A DNA stretch of 15,788 nt from JANPCX01 sp031431125 (lineage in GTDB: Bacteria; Pseudomonadota; Gammaproteobacteria; Burkholderiales; Burkholderiaceae_C): positions 1 to 15,788 of the forward strand of contig JANPCX010000077.1 of NCBI GenBank assembly GCA_031431125.1, written 5' to 3'. This document shows, piece by piece, positions 1 through 7,955 of this stretch (position 1 is the stretch's first letter; every line of letters begins with the position of its first letter). Below the pieces are notes generated by a model. That model had not been told where the DNA came from and made no database searches. It worked only from the letters and a program-made list of their open reading frames with translations. The position numbers were made by a program, and so were the translations under genes.

Positions 1-61
1 GTCTTCTTCTGTCACCAGCGCTTTATGCGCCTGGACTTGAACGCCGTCCCCACAAACCCTT

Positions 62-118
62 AACCTCAGGTGTTTACTATGTCCTCGCACACCTGTTACC
101 CAGGTCTCCGGTCTATAC
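62..118. mobile_element. Possible insertion-sequence end fragment
   Basis: This short non-coding stretch interrupts the left part of the neighbouring repeat copy. In the copy before fliR, the shared AGGTGTTT is followed by the left arm of a palindrome; here AGGTGTTT (68-75) is followed by about 44 unrelated bases, and the repeat resumes at 119. The inserted bases contain two similar words, TGTTTACTATGTCCTCG near 71 and TGTTACCCAGGTCTCCG near 97. Paired direct words are typical of transposase-binding ends. The wording resembles ends I associate with IS481/IS3-like elements, but that is recollection only and no transposase is present. Confidence is low. Confidence 0.3.
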
Positions 119-240
119 ACACCAGCAAAGAAAGTTACTCGCCATGCCGGGGCGAATTCCCGGCGCGGTGCACCGAGAAACAACCCAACCAAACCGGAGG
201 CAAAAAAAAGGCGTGCCAAGCTGCGCCCCTCAGCGCCCCC
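119..240 (-). repeat. Structured intergenic repeat, copy 1 (after fliE)
   Basis: This is the first of three copies of one repeat family; the others are at 11554-11712 (plus) and 12070-12200 (minus). Read on the minus strand it starts three bases after the fliE stop codon. Shared parts, in order, are GGGGCGCTGA, a terminator-like hairpin with T-tract, a GCCGGG-N7-CCCGGC stem-loop (146-164) and the right half of the palindrome built on ACTTTCTTTGC (129-139 region). The other half of that palindrome is missing and is replaced by the fragment at 62-118. Similar repeats are common between genes in Comamonadaceae genomes as I remember them; that part is background knowledge. Confidence 0.75.
202..228 (-). 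terminator. Probable intrinsic terminator of fliE
   Basis: On the minus strand a stem GGGCG/CGCCT (four Watson-Crick pairs plus one G-U) closes a 10-base loop CAGCTTGGCA and is followed at once by eight T residues (209 down to 202). It lies 16 bases after the fliE stop. The equivalent place in the copy after fliQ has stem GAGCG/CGCTC and six T residues, so one pair has changed from A-T to G-C with pairing kept. The stem is short, so efficiency is uncertain. Confidence 0.55.
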
Positions 241-243
241 CGT

Positions 244-567
244 TCACACTTGCATATTCATGATGTCACTGTAAGCCTGCACCAGCTTGTTGCGCACCTG
301 CAAAGTCGCCTGAAAGCCAATCTGAGCCTTTTGCATTGTGACCATGGTCTCTTCAATGCTGGCGGTGGGTTTGCCCATTTGCAGATCACGTTGCATTTGA
401 CTGGCCTGGGTTTGGGACTGACTCACCGATGACAGCGCCTGGCTCAATGCCTGCGAAAACCCTGCTCCCTCAACTTCTTTCGTTTTAGGAAGCGGCTGCC
501 CATTGGTCTGCAGCCCTGCGCGGGCCACGGCCTGGGCAAAGTCGAAGGGTTTGAGATTGACATTCAT
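244..567 (-). CDS. fliE: Flagellar hook-basal body complex protein FliE
   Basis: FliE is the small adaptor that links the MS ring (FliF) to the proximal rod and is exported early in basal-body assembly. The protein is 107 residues, the usual family length. The conserved C-terminal half is clear: a Q-rich region, then SIEETMVTMQKAQIGFQATL and the ending QVRNKLVQAYSDIMNMQV. The start at 567 is chosen because GAGGAG (579-574) lies six bases upstream of the ATG; a longer frame from 603 would add twelve residues with no family match. It is divergent from fliF, as in enteric bacteria, and ends against a repeat that carries a probable terminator. The gene looks intact. Confidence 0.95.
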   Translation of the reverse strand: MNVNLKPFDFAQAVARAGLQTNGQPLPKTKEVEGAGFSQALSQALSSVSQSQTQASQMQRDLQMGKPTASIEETMVTMQKAQIGFQATLQVRNKLVQAYSDIMNMQV

Positions 568-837
568 GGTGCACTCCTCACGCTGCTTGAACGGCGACAA
601 CACCGGTCAAAAGTCACGCTCTGCCAAGGCGAAAGTGCGCTTGGACAGTCCCGCCATCTTAAGAACCAGCGCCAGCTTCAATGGCACGAACTGAAGGACG
701 AATTGCGGGCTGTTTCGGCATTCATTTCTCTTGAGTTTCCAAATAATGGGATCACTTCGGGAAGCGCCGTGCCTACACGGCGGCGCTGCAGCCCGATGGG
801 GATGGAAAAAGATCTGAAAAATTTGGACAAGCCGACC
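568..837. promoter_or_regulatory. fliE-fliF divergent intergenic region
   Basis: This 270-bp gap must hold promoters for minus-strand fliE and the plus-strand fliF operon. I see no convincing sigma-28, sigma-54 or sigma-70 pair on either strand. A fragment TTGGCAG on the minus strand looks like half of a sigma-54 site, but the -12 element is not at the right distance. The only clear signal is the fliE ribosome binding site at 574-579. The function is inferred from the divergent layout. Confidence 0.5.
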
Positions 838-2505
838 ATGAGCAATGCTGTCGTACTGAAAGACAACCCAACAGCCGTGCAAGACGCGGGTTTTGGAGAC
901 CGACTGTCAGCCCTGCCTGCCAAAGCCAAGTTCTCGATGGCGCTGGGCATCGCCGCACTGGTGGCCGTGGTGTTGGCGATGACGATGTGGAGCAGCCAAG
1001 GCGACTACAAGGTGCTGTACGCCAACCTGTCGGACAAAGACGGTGGCGCCATCATTGCGCAGCTGTCCCAGATGAACATTCCTTACCGCCACGCCGATGG
1101 CGGTTCTGCCATCTTGGTGCCCGCCGGCAAAGTGCATGACGCCCGTTTGAAGCTGGCCACGGCCGGACTGCCGAAAGGGTCGGTGGTCGGTTATGAATTG
1201 ATGGACGGTGCTCGTTTTGGTCAAACCCAGTTTCAAGAACGTTTGACTTTCCAGCGCGGTCTGGAAGGCGAACTCACCCGTTCGATCAATGCCATGGCGG
1301 CCGTTCAAAACTCACGGGTTCATTTGGCACTGCCCAACCAAAACGGCTTCTTCCGTGAGCAACAAAAACCCAGTGCCTCGGTGATGTTGTCGCTGCACCC
1401 CGGCCGCACACTCGACCGTGCACAAATCGCAGGCATCGTTCACCTGGTCGCGTCCAGCGTGCCCGAAATGACGCCCAAGGCGGTGAGCGTTCTGGACCAA
1501 ACCGGTGCACTGCTGTCAGGCGCGGCAGACGGCGCTGGCAGCGTGGGTTTGGATGCACAACAACTGCAGTACGTGAACCAGATTGAAACCGGCTACAGCA
1601 AACGCATCATGGAACTCTTGGAGCCTGTTGTGGGCCGCGAAAACCTGCGCGCCACGGTGACCGCCGAGGTGGACTTTTCGCAGTCGGAAGCCACCTCGGA
1701 AGAATTCAAACCCAACCAAGGCGATCTGGCCCAGGTGGCGATACGCAGCCAACAAACCAATGAACAAGGTGGCAGCACAACCGCCGGGGCCACGGGCATT
1801 CCGGGTGCCGCCAGCAACCAGCCACAGCAGCCAGCCACAGCACCCATCACCGGCGCCGCAGGCGCATTACAAATCGCGCAAACCGGTGCGGGCGGCAGCA
1901 GCACTCGGCGCGAAGCAGTGACCAACTACGAGGTAGACAAAACCGTGCGCGTGACCCGCAATGCCACGGGCACGGTCAAACGTTTGAATGCGGCGGTGGT
2001 GGTCAATCACAAGAGCAACGCCGACGCCAAGGGAAAAACCACGGTGACACCGCTGACCAAAGAGGAGCTTGAAAAGCTGGAGTCTTTGGTCAAAGAAAGC
2101 ATAGGCTACAAAACCGACCGCGGCGACTCGGTCAAGGTCATCAATGCGCCCTTCAAGGTGGAGCAGCACGCGCAAGTAGAAGTGCCACTTTGGAAACAAC
2201 CCGAGGTGATAGACATCCTGCGTGCAGCCGCCGTGCCGCTGGGCTTAGCCATCGTCGGTTTGGTGGTGTTTTTTGGGCTGGTTCGCCCTGCCCTCAAAGC
2301 GGCACTGGCTCCTGCGACCATTGCCGCTGGGAGCAACTTGAACGCGGTCGTGGCCGACGCCGAACCGCTGCCCGAACCTGTGGTTCAAATGCTTGAAGCA
2401 CCGAAAGCCAACGCCCAGCTGGAACAAGCACGCCTGCTGGCCAAAGACAACCCCGCCGCTGTGGCCGGCATTGTGCGCGGGTGGGTCAGCGGCGAAGCCG
2501 CTTAA
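838..2505 (+). CDS. fliF: Flagellar MS-ring protein FliF
   Basis: FliF forms the inner-membrane MS ring, the base on which the rod, C-ring and export gate are built. From the chosen ATG the protein has 555 residues, normal for the family. The first membrane segment is at about 32-51 (FSMALGIAALVAVVLAMTMW). The YscJ/FliF ring-building domain follows from about Y57 (YKVLYANLSDKDGGAIIAQL), then the FliF C-terminal domain with a low-complexity Q/A/G-rich loop. The second membrane segment is at about 460-483. The tail ends in GIVRGWVSGEAA, the helix that binds FliG. The start is uncertain: in-frame ATGs at 796 and 802 are also possible and no start has a strong Shine-Dalgarno. It is the first gene of the fliFGHIJK run. 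Confidence 0.96.
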   Translation: MSNAVVLKDNPTAVQDAGFGDRLSALPAKAKFSMALGIAALVAVVLAMTMWSSQGDYKVLYANLSDKDGGAIIAQLSQMNIPYRHADGGSAILVPAGKVHDARLKLATAGLPKGSVVGYELMDGARFGQTQFQERLTFQRGLEGELTRSINAMAAVQNSRVHLALPNQNGFFREQQKPSASVMLSLHPGRTLDRAQIAGIVHLVASSVPEMTPKAVSVLDQTGALLSGAADGAGSVGLDAQQLQYVNQIETGYSKRIMELLEPVVGRENLRATVTAEVDFSQSEATSEEFKPNQGDLAQVAIRSQQTNEQGGSTTAGATGIPGAASNQPQQPATAPITGAAGALQIAQTGAGGSSTRREAVTNYEVDKTVRVTRNATGTVKRLNAAVVVNHKSNADAKGKTTVTPLTKEELEKLESLVKESIGYKTDRGDSVKVINAPFKVEQHAQVEVPLWKQPEVIDILRAAAVPLGLAIVGLVVFFGLVRPALKAALAPATIAAGSNLNAVVADAEPLPEPVVQMLEAPKANAQLEQARLLAKDNPAAVAGIVRGWVSGEAA

Positions 2506-2532
2506 CTGAAAAGACATCCTGACGCAACCAAC

Positions 2533-3537
2533 ATGGCCACCACCGACAGCAAAGGCGTAGAAGACGCCGCCATTTTTTTGATGTCCTTGGGCGAGGAAGA
2601 AGCGTCCGAGGTTTTCAAACACCTGGCGCCCAAAGAGGTACAAGCCCTGGGCGAGACCATCGCCAGGATGAAAAGCGTTCCGCGCGAGCGATTTGATGCC
2701 GTCCTGAGCCGATTCACAGCGGTGGCCGCTGACCAAAGCATGTTGGTAGCCGATACCGATGAGTATGTAAAAGCCGTGTTGCGCAAAGCCTTGGGCGACG
2801 ACAAAGCCAACCTCTTGATCGACCGCATTTTGCAAGGCAGCGACATCTCGGGCATTGAAAGCCTGAAGTGGATGGATGCAACGTCGGTGGCCGAGCTGAT
2901 GCGCAATGAACACCCGCAAATCGTGGCGGCCATTCTGGTCCACTTGGACTACGAACAAGTCGCCGGTGTGCTCAAGTGCTTCTCCGACCGACAACGCAAC
3001 GAGGTACTGATTCGCATTGCCACCTTGGATGGTATTCAACCCTCCGCCTTGAAAGACCTCAATGAGGTGATGAGCAAGGTTCTGGCTGGCGGTGACAACA
3101 TGCGCAAGGCCTCGCTCGGCGGAGTCAAAGCCGCCGCCGAGGTCATCAACATGATGGGTTCCAGCGTGGAAACAGCGGTGCTGGACTACATCCGCGAAGC
3201 CGACAACGAGCTGGCGCAAGGGATCATGGACAACATGTTCACCTTCGACGATCTGGAGAAGATCGACGACCGTGGCATTCAGGCTTTGCTCAAAGAAGTG
3301 CAAAGCGAGTCCTTGGTCATTGCGCTCAAGGGGGCCACGCCGGAGATGCGCGAGCGCATCTTCCGCAACATGTCAACCCGCGCCGCAGAAACTCTGCGCG
3401 AGGACCTGGAGTCGCGCGGCCCCGTGCGTGTTTCCGAGGTGGAAGCCGAGCAGAAAGAAATGCTCAAGATCGTGCGGCGTCTGGCCGACGAAGGACAAAT
3501 TGTGCTGAGTGGCGGTGCCGACGATGACTTCCTCTAA
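2533..3537 (+). CDS. fliG: Flagellar motor switch protein FliG
   Basis: FliG is the C-ring protein that touches the stator and generates torque; its N-terminus binds FliF. At 334 residues it is full length. Visible family marks are the EHPQ motif (126-129), the hinge GGVKAAAEVIN (196-206) and MFTFDDLEKIDDRGIQALLKEV in the C-terminal half. By alignment in my head with E. coli FliG, the charged torque residues correspond to K266, R283, E290, D291 and R299; E. coli has D288 where this protein has E290, a conservative change. It starts 27 bases after fliF and overlaps fliH by 14 bases, so translational coupling is likely. No strong ribosome binding site is visible before 2533. Confidence 0.97.
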   Translation: MATTDSKGVEDAAIFLMSLGEEEASEVFKHLAPKEVQALGETIARMKSVPRERFDAVLSRFTAVAADQSMLVADTDEYVKAVLRKALGDDKANLLIDRILQGSDISGIESLKWMDATSVAELMRNEHPQIVAAILVHLDYEQVAGVLKCFSDRQRNEVLIRIATLDGIQPSALKDLNEVMSKVLAGGDNMRKASLGGVKAAAEVINMMGSSVETAVLDYIREADNELAQGIMDNMFTFDDLEKIDDRGIQALLKEVQSESLVIALKGATPEMRERIFRNMSTRAAETLREDLESRGPVRVSEVEAEQKEMLKIVRRLADEGQIVLSGGADDDFL

Positions 3538-4327
3538 AAAGCCCTCCATCCTCAACGTGCCGCCTCCCACGGGTGCCAAGCCGTCGGTGTATGGCCGTTT
3601 CATTCCACGCGAAGAGCTCAATACGTTTTCCGCTTGGAACCCCGATGAGCTGTCTGGCGCGCCTGCTCACGAGGTTGCTGGCATGCACCGTCCGCCAGAA
3701 CCCGAGGCACCGAAAGCCACGCCAGCAGAGATGCTGTCCGCCAAGCTGCACGCCACGCGCCAGCAGGGCTACCAAGACGGTTACCGCGACGGCATGGCCG
3801 CACTCGACGCATTCAAACAAAGTTATGCCAACCAGTTGAATGTGCAGTTCAGCGCCATCACCCAGTCGCTGTCGGGGCAAATGGACGATTTGCAGCAAGA
3901 CATGGCACGTGCCTTGGCGGTGACGGCCACCCAATTGGCCAAACAAATGGTCCGTGCGGAGTTGAATACCCGGCCCGAGCTCGTGGCCGCCGTCGCCAAT
4001 GAAGCACTTGAAGCCCTGCTGCTCAGCGCCAAACACATCACTGTGCGTGTGCATCCGCACGACATCGACTTCGTCACCCAAGGTGCGGCCGAGGTGCTCG
4101 CTGCACGGGGTGGCCGTGTGGTGAGCGATGCCACGGTGTCGCCTGGTGGCTGTTTGGTCGAGTCTGACATTGGCGTGATGGATGCCAGCATGCAAGCACG
4201 CTGGCGCCGCGCCGCCGCGGCTGTGGGCTGCGATCAACCTTGGGAGGACGCCAAGGACGCCGATGTGCGACCCGCAAGGGCGCTGCCAGCCGAACAAATT
4301 GAACAGACGGAAGAGGACCGCACATGA
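3524..4327 (+). CDS. fliH: Flagellar assembly protein FliH
   Basis: FliH binds and restrains the export ATPase FliI and connects it to the C-ring. The 267-residue protein has a typical N-terminus (SVYGRFIPREELNTFSAWNP, 21-40). A GxxxGxxxG stretch follows at 82-90 (GYQDGYRDG), then the C-terminal FliH domain with VSPGGCLVES (205-214) and IGVMDASMQARWRRAA. The chosen ATG lies inside the end of fliG, 14 bases before the fliG stop is complete; a GTG at 3509 is an in-frame alternative adding five residues. Its stop codon overlaps the fliI start in ATGA. The C-terminal tail after residue 240 is acidic and variable. Confidence 0.93.
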   Translation: MTSSKKPSILNVPPPTGAKPSVYGRFIPREELNTFSAWNPDELSGAPAHEVAGMHRPPEPEAPKATPAEMLSAKLHATRQQGYQDGYRDGMAALDAFKQSYANQLNVQFSAITQSLSGQMDDLQQDMARALAVTATQLAKQMVRAELNTRPELVAAVANEALEALLLSAKHITVRVHPHDIDFVTQGAAEVLAARGGRVVSDATVSPGGCLVESDIGVMDASMQARWRRAAAAVGCDQPWEDAKDADVRPARALPAEQIEQTEEDRT

Positions 4328-5763
4328 TCTCGTCCCCTCTCGAAGCCCAGGCGCTGGCGACCACCGACAAGTGGCAGCGTTACTTGGTCGATATGCAAGC
4401 CTTCTCGGCCGAACCCGTATCACTGGAATCGTATGGCCTCTTGGTGCGGGTGGCAGGCTTGGTGCTGGAGGCGGCAGGCATTCGTGTTCCTGTCGGCTCG
4501 GTCTGCGAGATTCATAAAACAGGCCGCCAACAGCCCGACCAGCCGCCGGTATTGGCCGAAGTGGTGGGGTTCTCTGGTGATCGTGCTTATTTGATGCCCA
4601 CTGGCGAAGTCCACGGCCTGTCCAGCGGCGCGCGGGTGATCCCACGCCCGACTCCGGTGGTGCCCATGAAACTCGGCGCGGTTCAACACCCCTGGCGCCG
4701 CGGCGAAGACCGCACCTTGCACTTGCCTGTGGGCGATGGTTTGCTCGGCCGCGTCGTGGACTCCCACGGTCAGCCCATGGACCGCAAAGGTCCTCTCGAT
4801 TTCGTCCACAACGAACCCCTCATTCGCCGCCCGATCAATGCCATGGACCGCGACCCCGTTCGCCGTCCCTTGGACACCGGGGTTCGCGCCATCAACGCCT
4901 TGCTCACCGTGGGCCGCGGCCAGCGCATTGGTTTGTTTGCAGGCACTGGCGTCGGTAAGTCGGTGCTGCTGGGCATGATGGCCCGATACACCGAGGCCGA
5001 TGTGATCGTGGTGGGCCTGATTGGCGAACGTGGCCGCGAGGTGAAAGAGTTCATTGAAGACATCTTGGGCGAAGAAGGCCTGCGCCGCGCCGTGGTGGTC
5101 GCTGCCCCTGCCGACGCACCACCCCTGACCCGCATGCAAGGCGCCAACTACGCCACTGCCATTGCCGAGCATTTCCGCGACCGAGGCGCACATGTGCTGC
5201 TGTTAATGGACTCGCTCACCCGCTACGCCATGGCCCAGCGGGAAATCGCGCTGGCCATTGGTGAGCCACCGGCCACCAAGGGCTACCCACCCAGCTGTTT
5301 TGCAAAACTACCGCAACTCGTTGAGCGCAGCGGCAATGGCAGCTCCGGCGGTGGCTCGATCACCGCCTTCTACACAGTGCTGTCCGAAGGTGATGATCAA
5401 CAAGACCCGATTGCGGATGCGGCACGCGGCATCTTGGACGGCCACATCGTGCTGTCACGCGAACTGGCCGAGAGCGGCCACTACCCGGCGATCGATGTGG
5501 AGCGTTCCATCTCCCGTGTCATGACCAATGTGGCCGATGCGCAGCACATCGATGCCGCACGCCGTTTCCGGCAAATGCACGCCAAACATCAAAAGGCGCG
5601 CGACTTGATTCAGCTCGGTGCCTATTCACCCGGTCACGATGTGGACTTGGACGCAGCGGTGCGACTGCACGACCCCATGAACCAGCTGCTGCAACAAGAC
5701 ATGCACCAGCCCGCGAGCATGGAGCAAAGCGTCAAACGTTTGCGCACCGTGATGTCGCTGTAA
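4324..5763 (+). CDS. fliI: Flagellum-specific export ATPase FliI
   Basis: FliI is the cytoplasmic ATPase of the flagellar type III export apparatus, related to the F1 beta subunit. The P-loop is AGTGVGKS at 206-213 with lysine K212. GERGREVKEF begins at G234. The Walker B aspartate is D296 in LLLMDSLTRYA. The signature stretch GEPPATKGYPPSCFAKLPQLVERSG and the motif RELAESGHYPAIDVERSISR follow. The length of 479 is slightly above the usual 440-460, the extra being at the N-terminus. The ATG overlaps the fliH stop by four bases (ATGA), which indicates coupled translation. All catalytic motifs look intact. Confidence 0.98.
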   Translation: MISSPLEAQALATTDKWQRYLVDMQAFSAEPVSLESYGLLVRVAGLVLEAAGIRVPVGSVCEIHKTGRQQPDQPPVLAEVVGFSGDRAYLMPTGEVHGLSSGARVIPRPTPVVPMKLGAVQHPWRRGEDRTLHLPVGDGLLGRVVDSHGQPMDRKGPLDFVHNEPLIRRPINAMDRDPVRRPLDTGVRAINALLTVGRGQRIGLFAGTGVGKSVLLGMMARYTEADVIVVGLIGERGREVKEFIEDILGEEGLRRAVVVAAPADAPPLTRMQGANYATAIAEHFRDRGAHVLLLMDSLTRYAMAQREIALAIGEPPATKGYPPSCFAKLPQLVERSGNGSSGGGSITAFYTVLSEGDDQQDPIADAARGILDGHIVLSRELAESGHYPAIDVERSISRVMTNVADAQHIDAARRFRQMHAKHQKARDLIQLGAYSPGHDVDLDAAVRLHDPMNQLLQQDMHQPASMEQSVKRLRTVMSL

Positions 5764-5776
5764 CCAAGGTACTGTC

Positions 5777-6247
5777 ATGAACAACACCCTCGCCCCCCTG
5801 ATGGCCTTGCTAGCCCAAACCGAGAAAGAGCGCGACGAAGCCTTGCAGCAACACCAGCGCCTGGAAGCAGCCTTCCAAGCAGCCCAAGGGCAAGCCGACC
5901 AGCTGGTGCACTACCGCCGTGACTACGAACAGCGCTGGGCCACCCAGTTTTCCAAAGAAGGCGCCATGCCCTTGGTGAACTGCTACCAAAATTTCAATGA
6001 ACGCCTCACGCAGGCAGTGGACTTCCAGCGCCACGCGGTTCAACAGGCCCAAAACCAAGCCGAAAAAGGCCGCGCACTGTGGATGGAGCAAGAGATTCGT
6101 GTCGCCTCGGTGCGCAAACTGATCGAACGCCGCGTGCACGAAATTCAGCTCAGCACCGACAGGCGCGAACAAAAAACAACCGACGAATTTGCCAGCCGTG
6201 TCAGCTGGAACAACAACCATGGACACGGGGCGTCAGCAACATCTTGA
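5777..6247 (+). CDS. fliJ: Flagellar export protein FliJ
   Basis: FliJ is the small coiled-coil stalk of the export ATPase; it acts with FliI and FliH and helps recycle chaperones. The 156-residue protein is almost wholly helical and rich in Q, E, A and R with no membrane segment, matching the family size of about 147. Position after fliI, thirteen bases beyond its stop, supports the call. An AAGG ten bases before the ATG is a modest ribosome binding site. Sequence identity in this family is low, so the call rests on length, coiled-coil composition and operon position. Confidence 0.92.
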   Translation: MNNTLAPLMALLAQTEKERDEALQQHQRLEAAFQAAQGQADQLVHYRRDYEQRWATQFSKEGAMPLVNCYQNFNERLTQAVDFQRHAVQQAQNQAEKGRALWMEQEIRVASVRKLIERRVHEIQLSTDRREQKTTDEFASRVSWNNNHGHGASATS

Positions 6248-6292
6248 TGTACAAAAAAATCCCTTTCCGATGAATATTTGAGGTCTACCGTG

Positions 6293-7744
6293 ATGCAACT
6301 CGCCAAACCGTCTTCGTCTTCGCCACAAGCCACCGTGATCGCGCCGGCCAATGCGGCAGTCGCCCCAACGTCGAATTCGACCACCACGCCTTTCTCGGCA
6401 CTGTTGGAGTCGCATCACGAAGGCCAGCAACACAGTCCCGCCCCCAAAAACCATCCGAGCGCAGCCAAAGAAAGTGCAGGCCACGAAAGCGCCGCGCCTG
6501 TCGAAAAAACACAAGACCTGAGCCGTGTGTCCAGGCCTGAACGCCCTGTGGACAGGCAAGCAGAGCGCAACCGCTTGAACGCGCAGCGCGAGGCCAAGCA
6601 GTCCATGAACCGCGCGGCCACGCCGCCCAGCAGCAAAGTCCCCTCACAAGACCAGGTGCGGGACACTGGCCCTGCAGCGCAGAACGTCGCGCAAGAAGAC
6701 AGTGCAGCGGTTGACGAACAGACGAATGCCAAAACCCCAGGCGAGTCCGCTTTCAACCCCTTGGCCCTGTTGCAATGGATCAGCAACCAAGCCGCCCAAC
6801 CTGCGTTGGTGTCCATCACGACCGCGGTTGCCCCAGAGGCGCAAGAACTCCCCGGCTCGGACGAACAACCGGGGGACACCGCCGAGCAAACCGGGATCCT
6901 GCACACGTTCAGCACCATCAAAACTGCGGCCGACAGTTCTGCTGCCAGCATGGGGCAGCCCTGGGTCGACAAAACACCTGGCGCGCGAGCGGGGTTGACG
7001 GGCAAGCTGCCGCTGGCAAGCGGCCTGCTGGCGACATCCGCATCCCGAACCGCCAACCTCGACGCCCCGCAAAAAACGGAACCCCACCGCCCCGACCCCC
7101 TGAGCATGGGCAGCACACCTCACCTCGGTGCCATGGGATTGGAAGGATGGACCCGGACCCTGGCAGGCTCGGCAGCCGACATCTCGAACGCACTGCCAGG
7201 TCCGCTGCCCAAACTGGCTCCCGCCAGCAACGTGGCTGAAACCAACAACACGCCCCAGCCGTTCGCCCTCGGCCCCGGCAACAGTGGCGTTGCCGACATC
7301 GCGACGGTGAGCGTGAACCTGCCGACGCCGGTTCAGTCACCCGAATTCCGTGAACTCTTGGGCAGTCAAATCAGCCTCTTGGCCAAAGACGGGGTGCAAA
7401 GCGCCGAGTTGCACCTGAACCCCGCGGAGATGGGCCCGGTCTCCGTCCAGATCACCTTGGACGGCACACAAGCCCGTGTGGACTTCGGTGCGGATTCTGC
7501 GCAGACGCGGCAGTACATCGAAGCCAGCCTGCCCGAGCTGGCCAGCGCCCTGCGCGACGCCGGTTTGACACTCAGTGGCGGTGGCGTATCCCAACACGCC
7601 CATGGCCGTGAAAACCAACAAGAGACCAGCCGCGCTGGCGGCAGAGGTAAGCAGGCACCCGGCGAGGACGCCGCCGATGCCGTTTCGCGCTTGCCAGCCA
7701 GCACACGCCGTGTGGCCCTGGGTGGGGTGGACGTGTACGTCTGA
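6293..7744 (+). CDS. fliK: Flagellar hook-length control protein FliK
   Basis: FliK measures hook length and switches the export apparatus from hook to filament substrates; it is itself exported. The 483-residue protein has a long, disordered N-terminal part rich in A, P, S, T and Q. A compact C-terminal Flg_hook domain lies at about 345-435, centred on AELHLNPAEMGPVSVQITL and ending near LRDAGLTLSGGGVSQH. The start at 6293 has GAGG (6280-6283) nine bases upstream; GTG at 6290 and TTG at 6278 are in-frame alternatives. It ends the first block of the cluster: 211 bases without a gene follow before fliL. Confidence 0.94.
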   Translation: MQLAKPSSSSPQATVIAPANAAVAPTSNSTTTPFSALLESHHEGQQHSPAPKNHPSAAKESAGHESAAPVEKTQDLSRVSRPERPVDRQAERNRLNAQREAKQSMNRAATPPSSKVPSQDQVRDTGPAAQNVAQEDSAAVDEQTNAKTPGESAFNPLALLQWISNQAAQPALVSITTAVAPEAQELPGSDEQPGDTAEQTGILHTFSTIKTAADSSAASMGQPWVDKTPGARAGLTGKLPLASGLLATSASRTANLDAPQKTEPHRPDPLSMGSTPHLGAMGLEGWTRTLAGSAADISNALPGPLPKLAPASNVAETNNTPQPFALGPGNSGVADIATVSVNLPTPVQSPEFRELLGSQISLLAKDGVQSAELHLNPAEMGPVSVQITLDGTQARVDFGADSAQTRQYIEASLPELASALRDAGLTLSGGGVSQHAHGRENQQETSRAGGRGKQAPGEDAADAVSRLPASTRRVALGGVDVYV

Positions 7745-7955
7745 TGCCCCTTCGTGCTGGTTTCACCGGCCGTTTGCAGCATGAGGTCGGCCAGCACACC
7801 GCCCAGGTCTGACCCAGAAACCCCCCGTTATTCATCGCATTCGTCTGCGGTCCACTCTTTCACAATGGGACGCATGAGACCCCGGGTGGGCGCCAGATTG
7901 GAGGTTGTCGCCCTCCTCTAGGCCACCGCCGACGCAACCGCTTGAAGGATTGAAC
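7745..7955 (+). promoter_or_regulatory. fliK-fliL gap, possible internal operon boundary
   Basis: The gap falls where enteric bacteria separate the fliFGHIJK and fliLMNOPQR operons, so an internal promoter is plausible. What can be seen is an inverted repeat GTGCTGG (7754-7760) / CCAGCAC (7791-7797) without a T-tract, and a weak GGAGG/CCTCC hairpin (7900-7916). I find no clear sigma-28 or other promoter. The fliL ribosome binding site GAAGGA is at 7944-7949. Confidence 0.35.

Noticed and set aside
1..63. Plus-strand frame reading VFFCHQRFMRLDLNAVPTNP before a TAA, possibly the tail of an upstream gene
   Set aside because: Twenty residues match no family I recognise, and the neighbouring sequence is repeat, so it is not safe to call.
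568..700. TTGGCAG and TGGCACG words resembling sigma-54 -24 elements in the fliE-fliF gap
   Set aside because: No GC dinucleotide at the required 10-base spacing on either strand.
2245..3303. Minus-strand open frame of 352 codons opposite fliF and fliG
   Set aside because: It is rich in His, Gln and Gly as typical for antisense frames and lies wholly under certain genes.
3464..4645. Minus-strand open frame of 393 codons opposite fliH and fliI
   Set aside because: No recognisable domain, an Arg/His-rich composition and complete overlap with conserved genes mark it as a shadow.
6248..6292. CCGATGAA before fliK resembling a sigma-28 -10 element
   Set aside because: No TAAA-type -35 at the proper distance; the similarity is probably chance.
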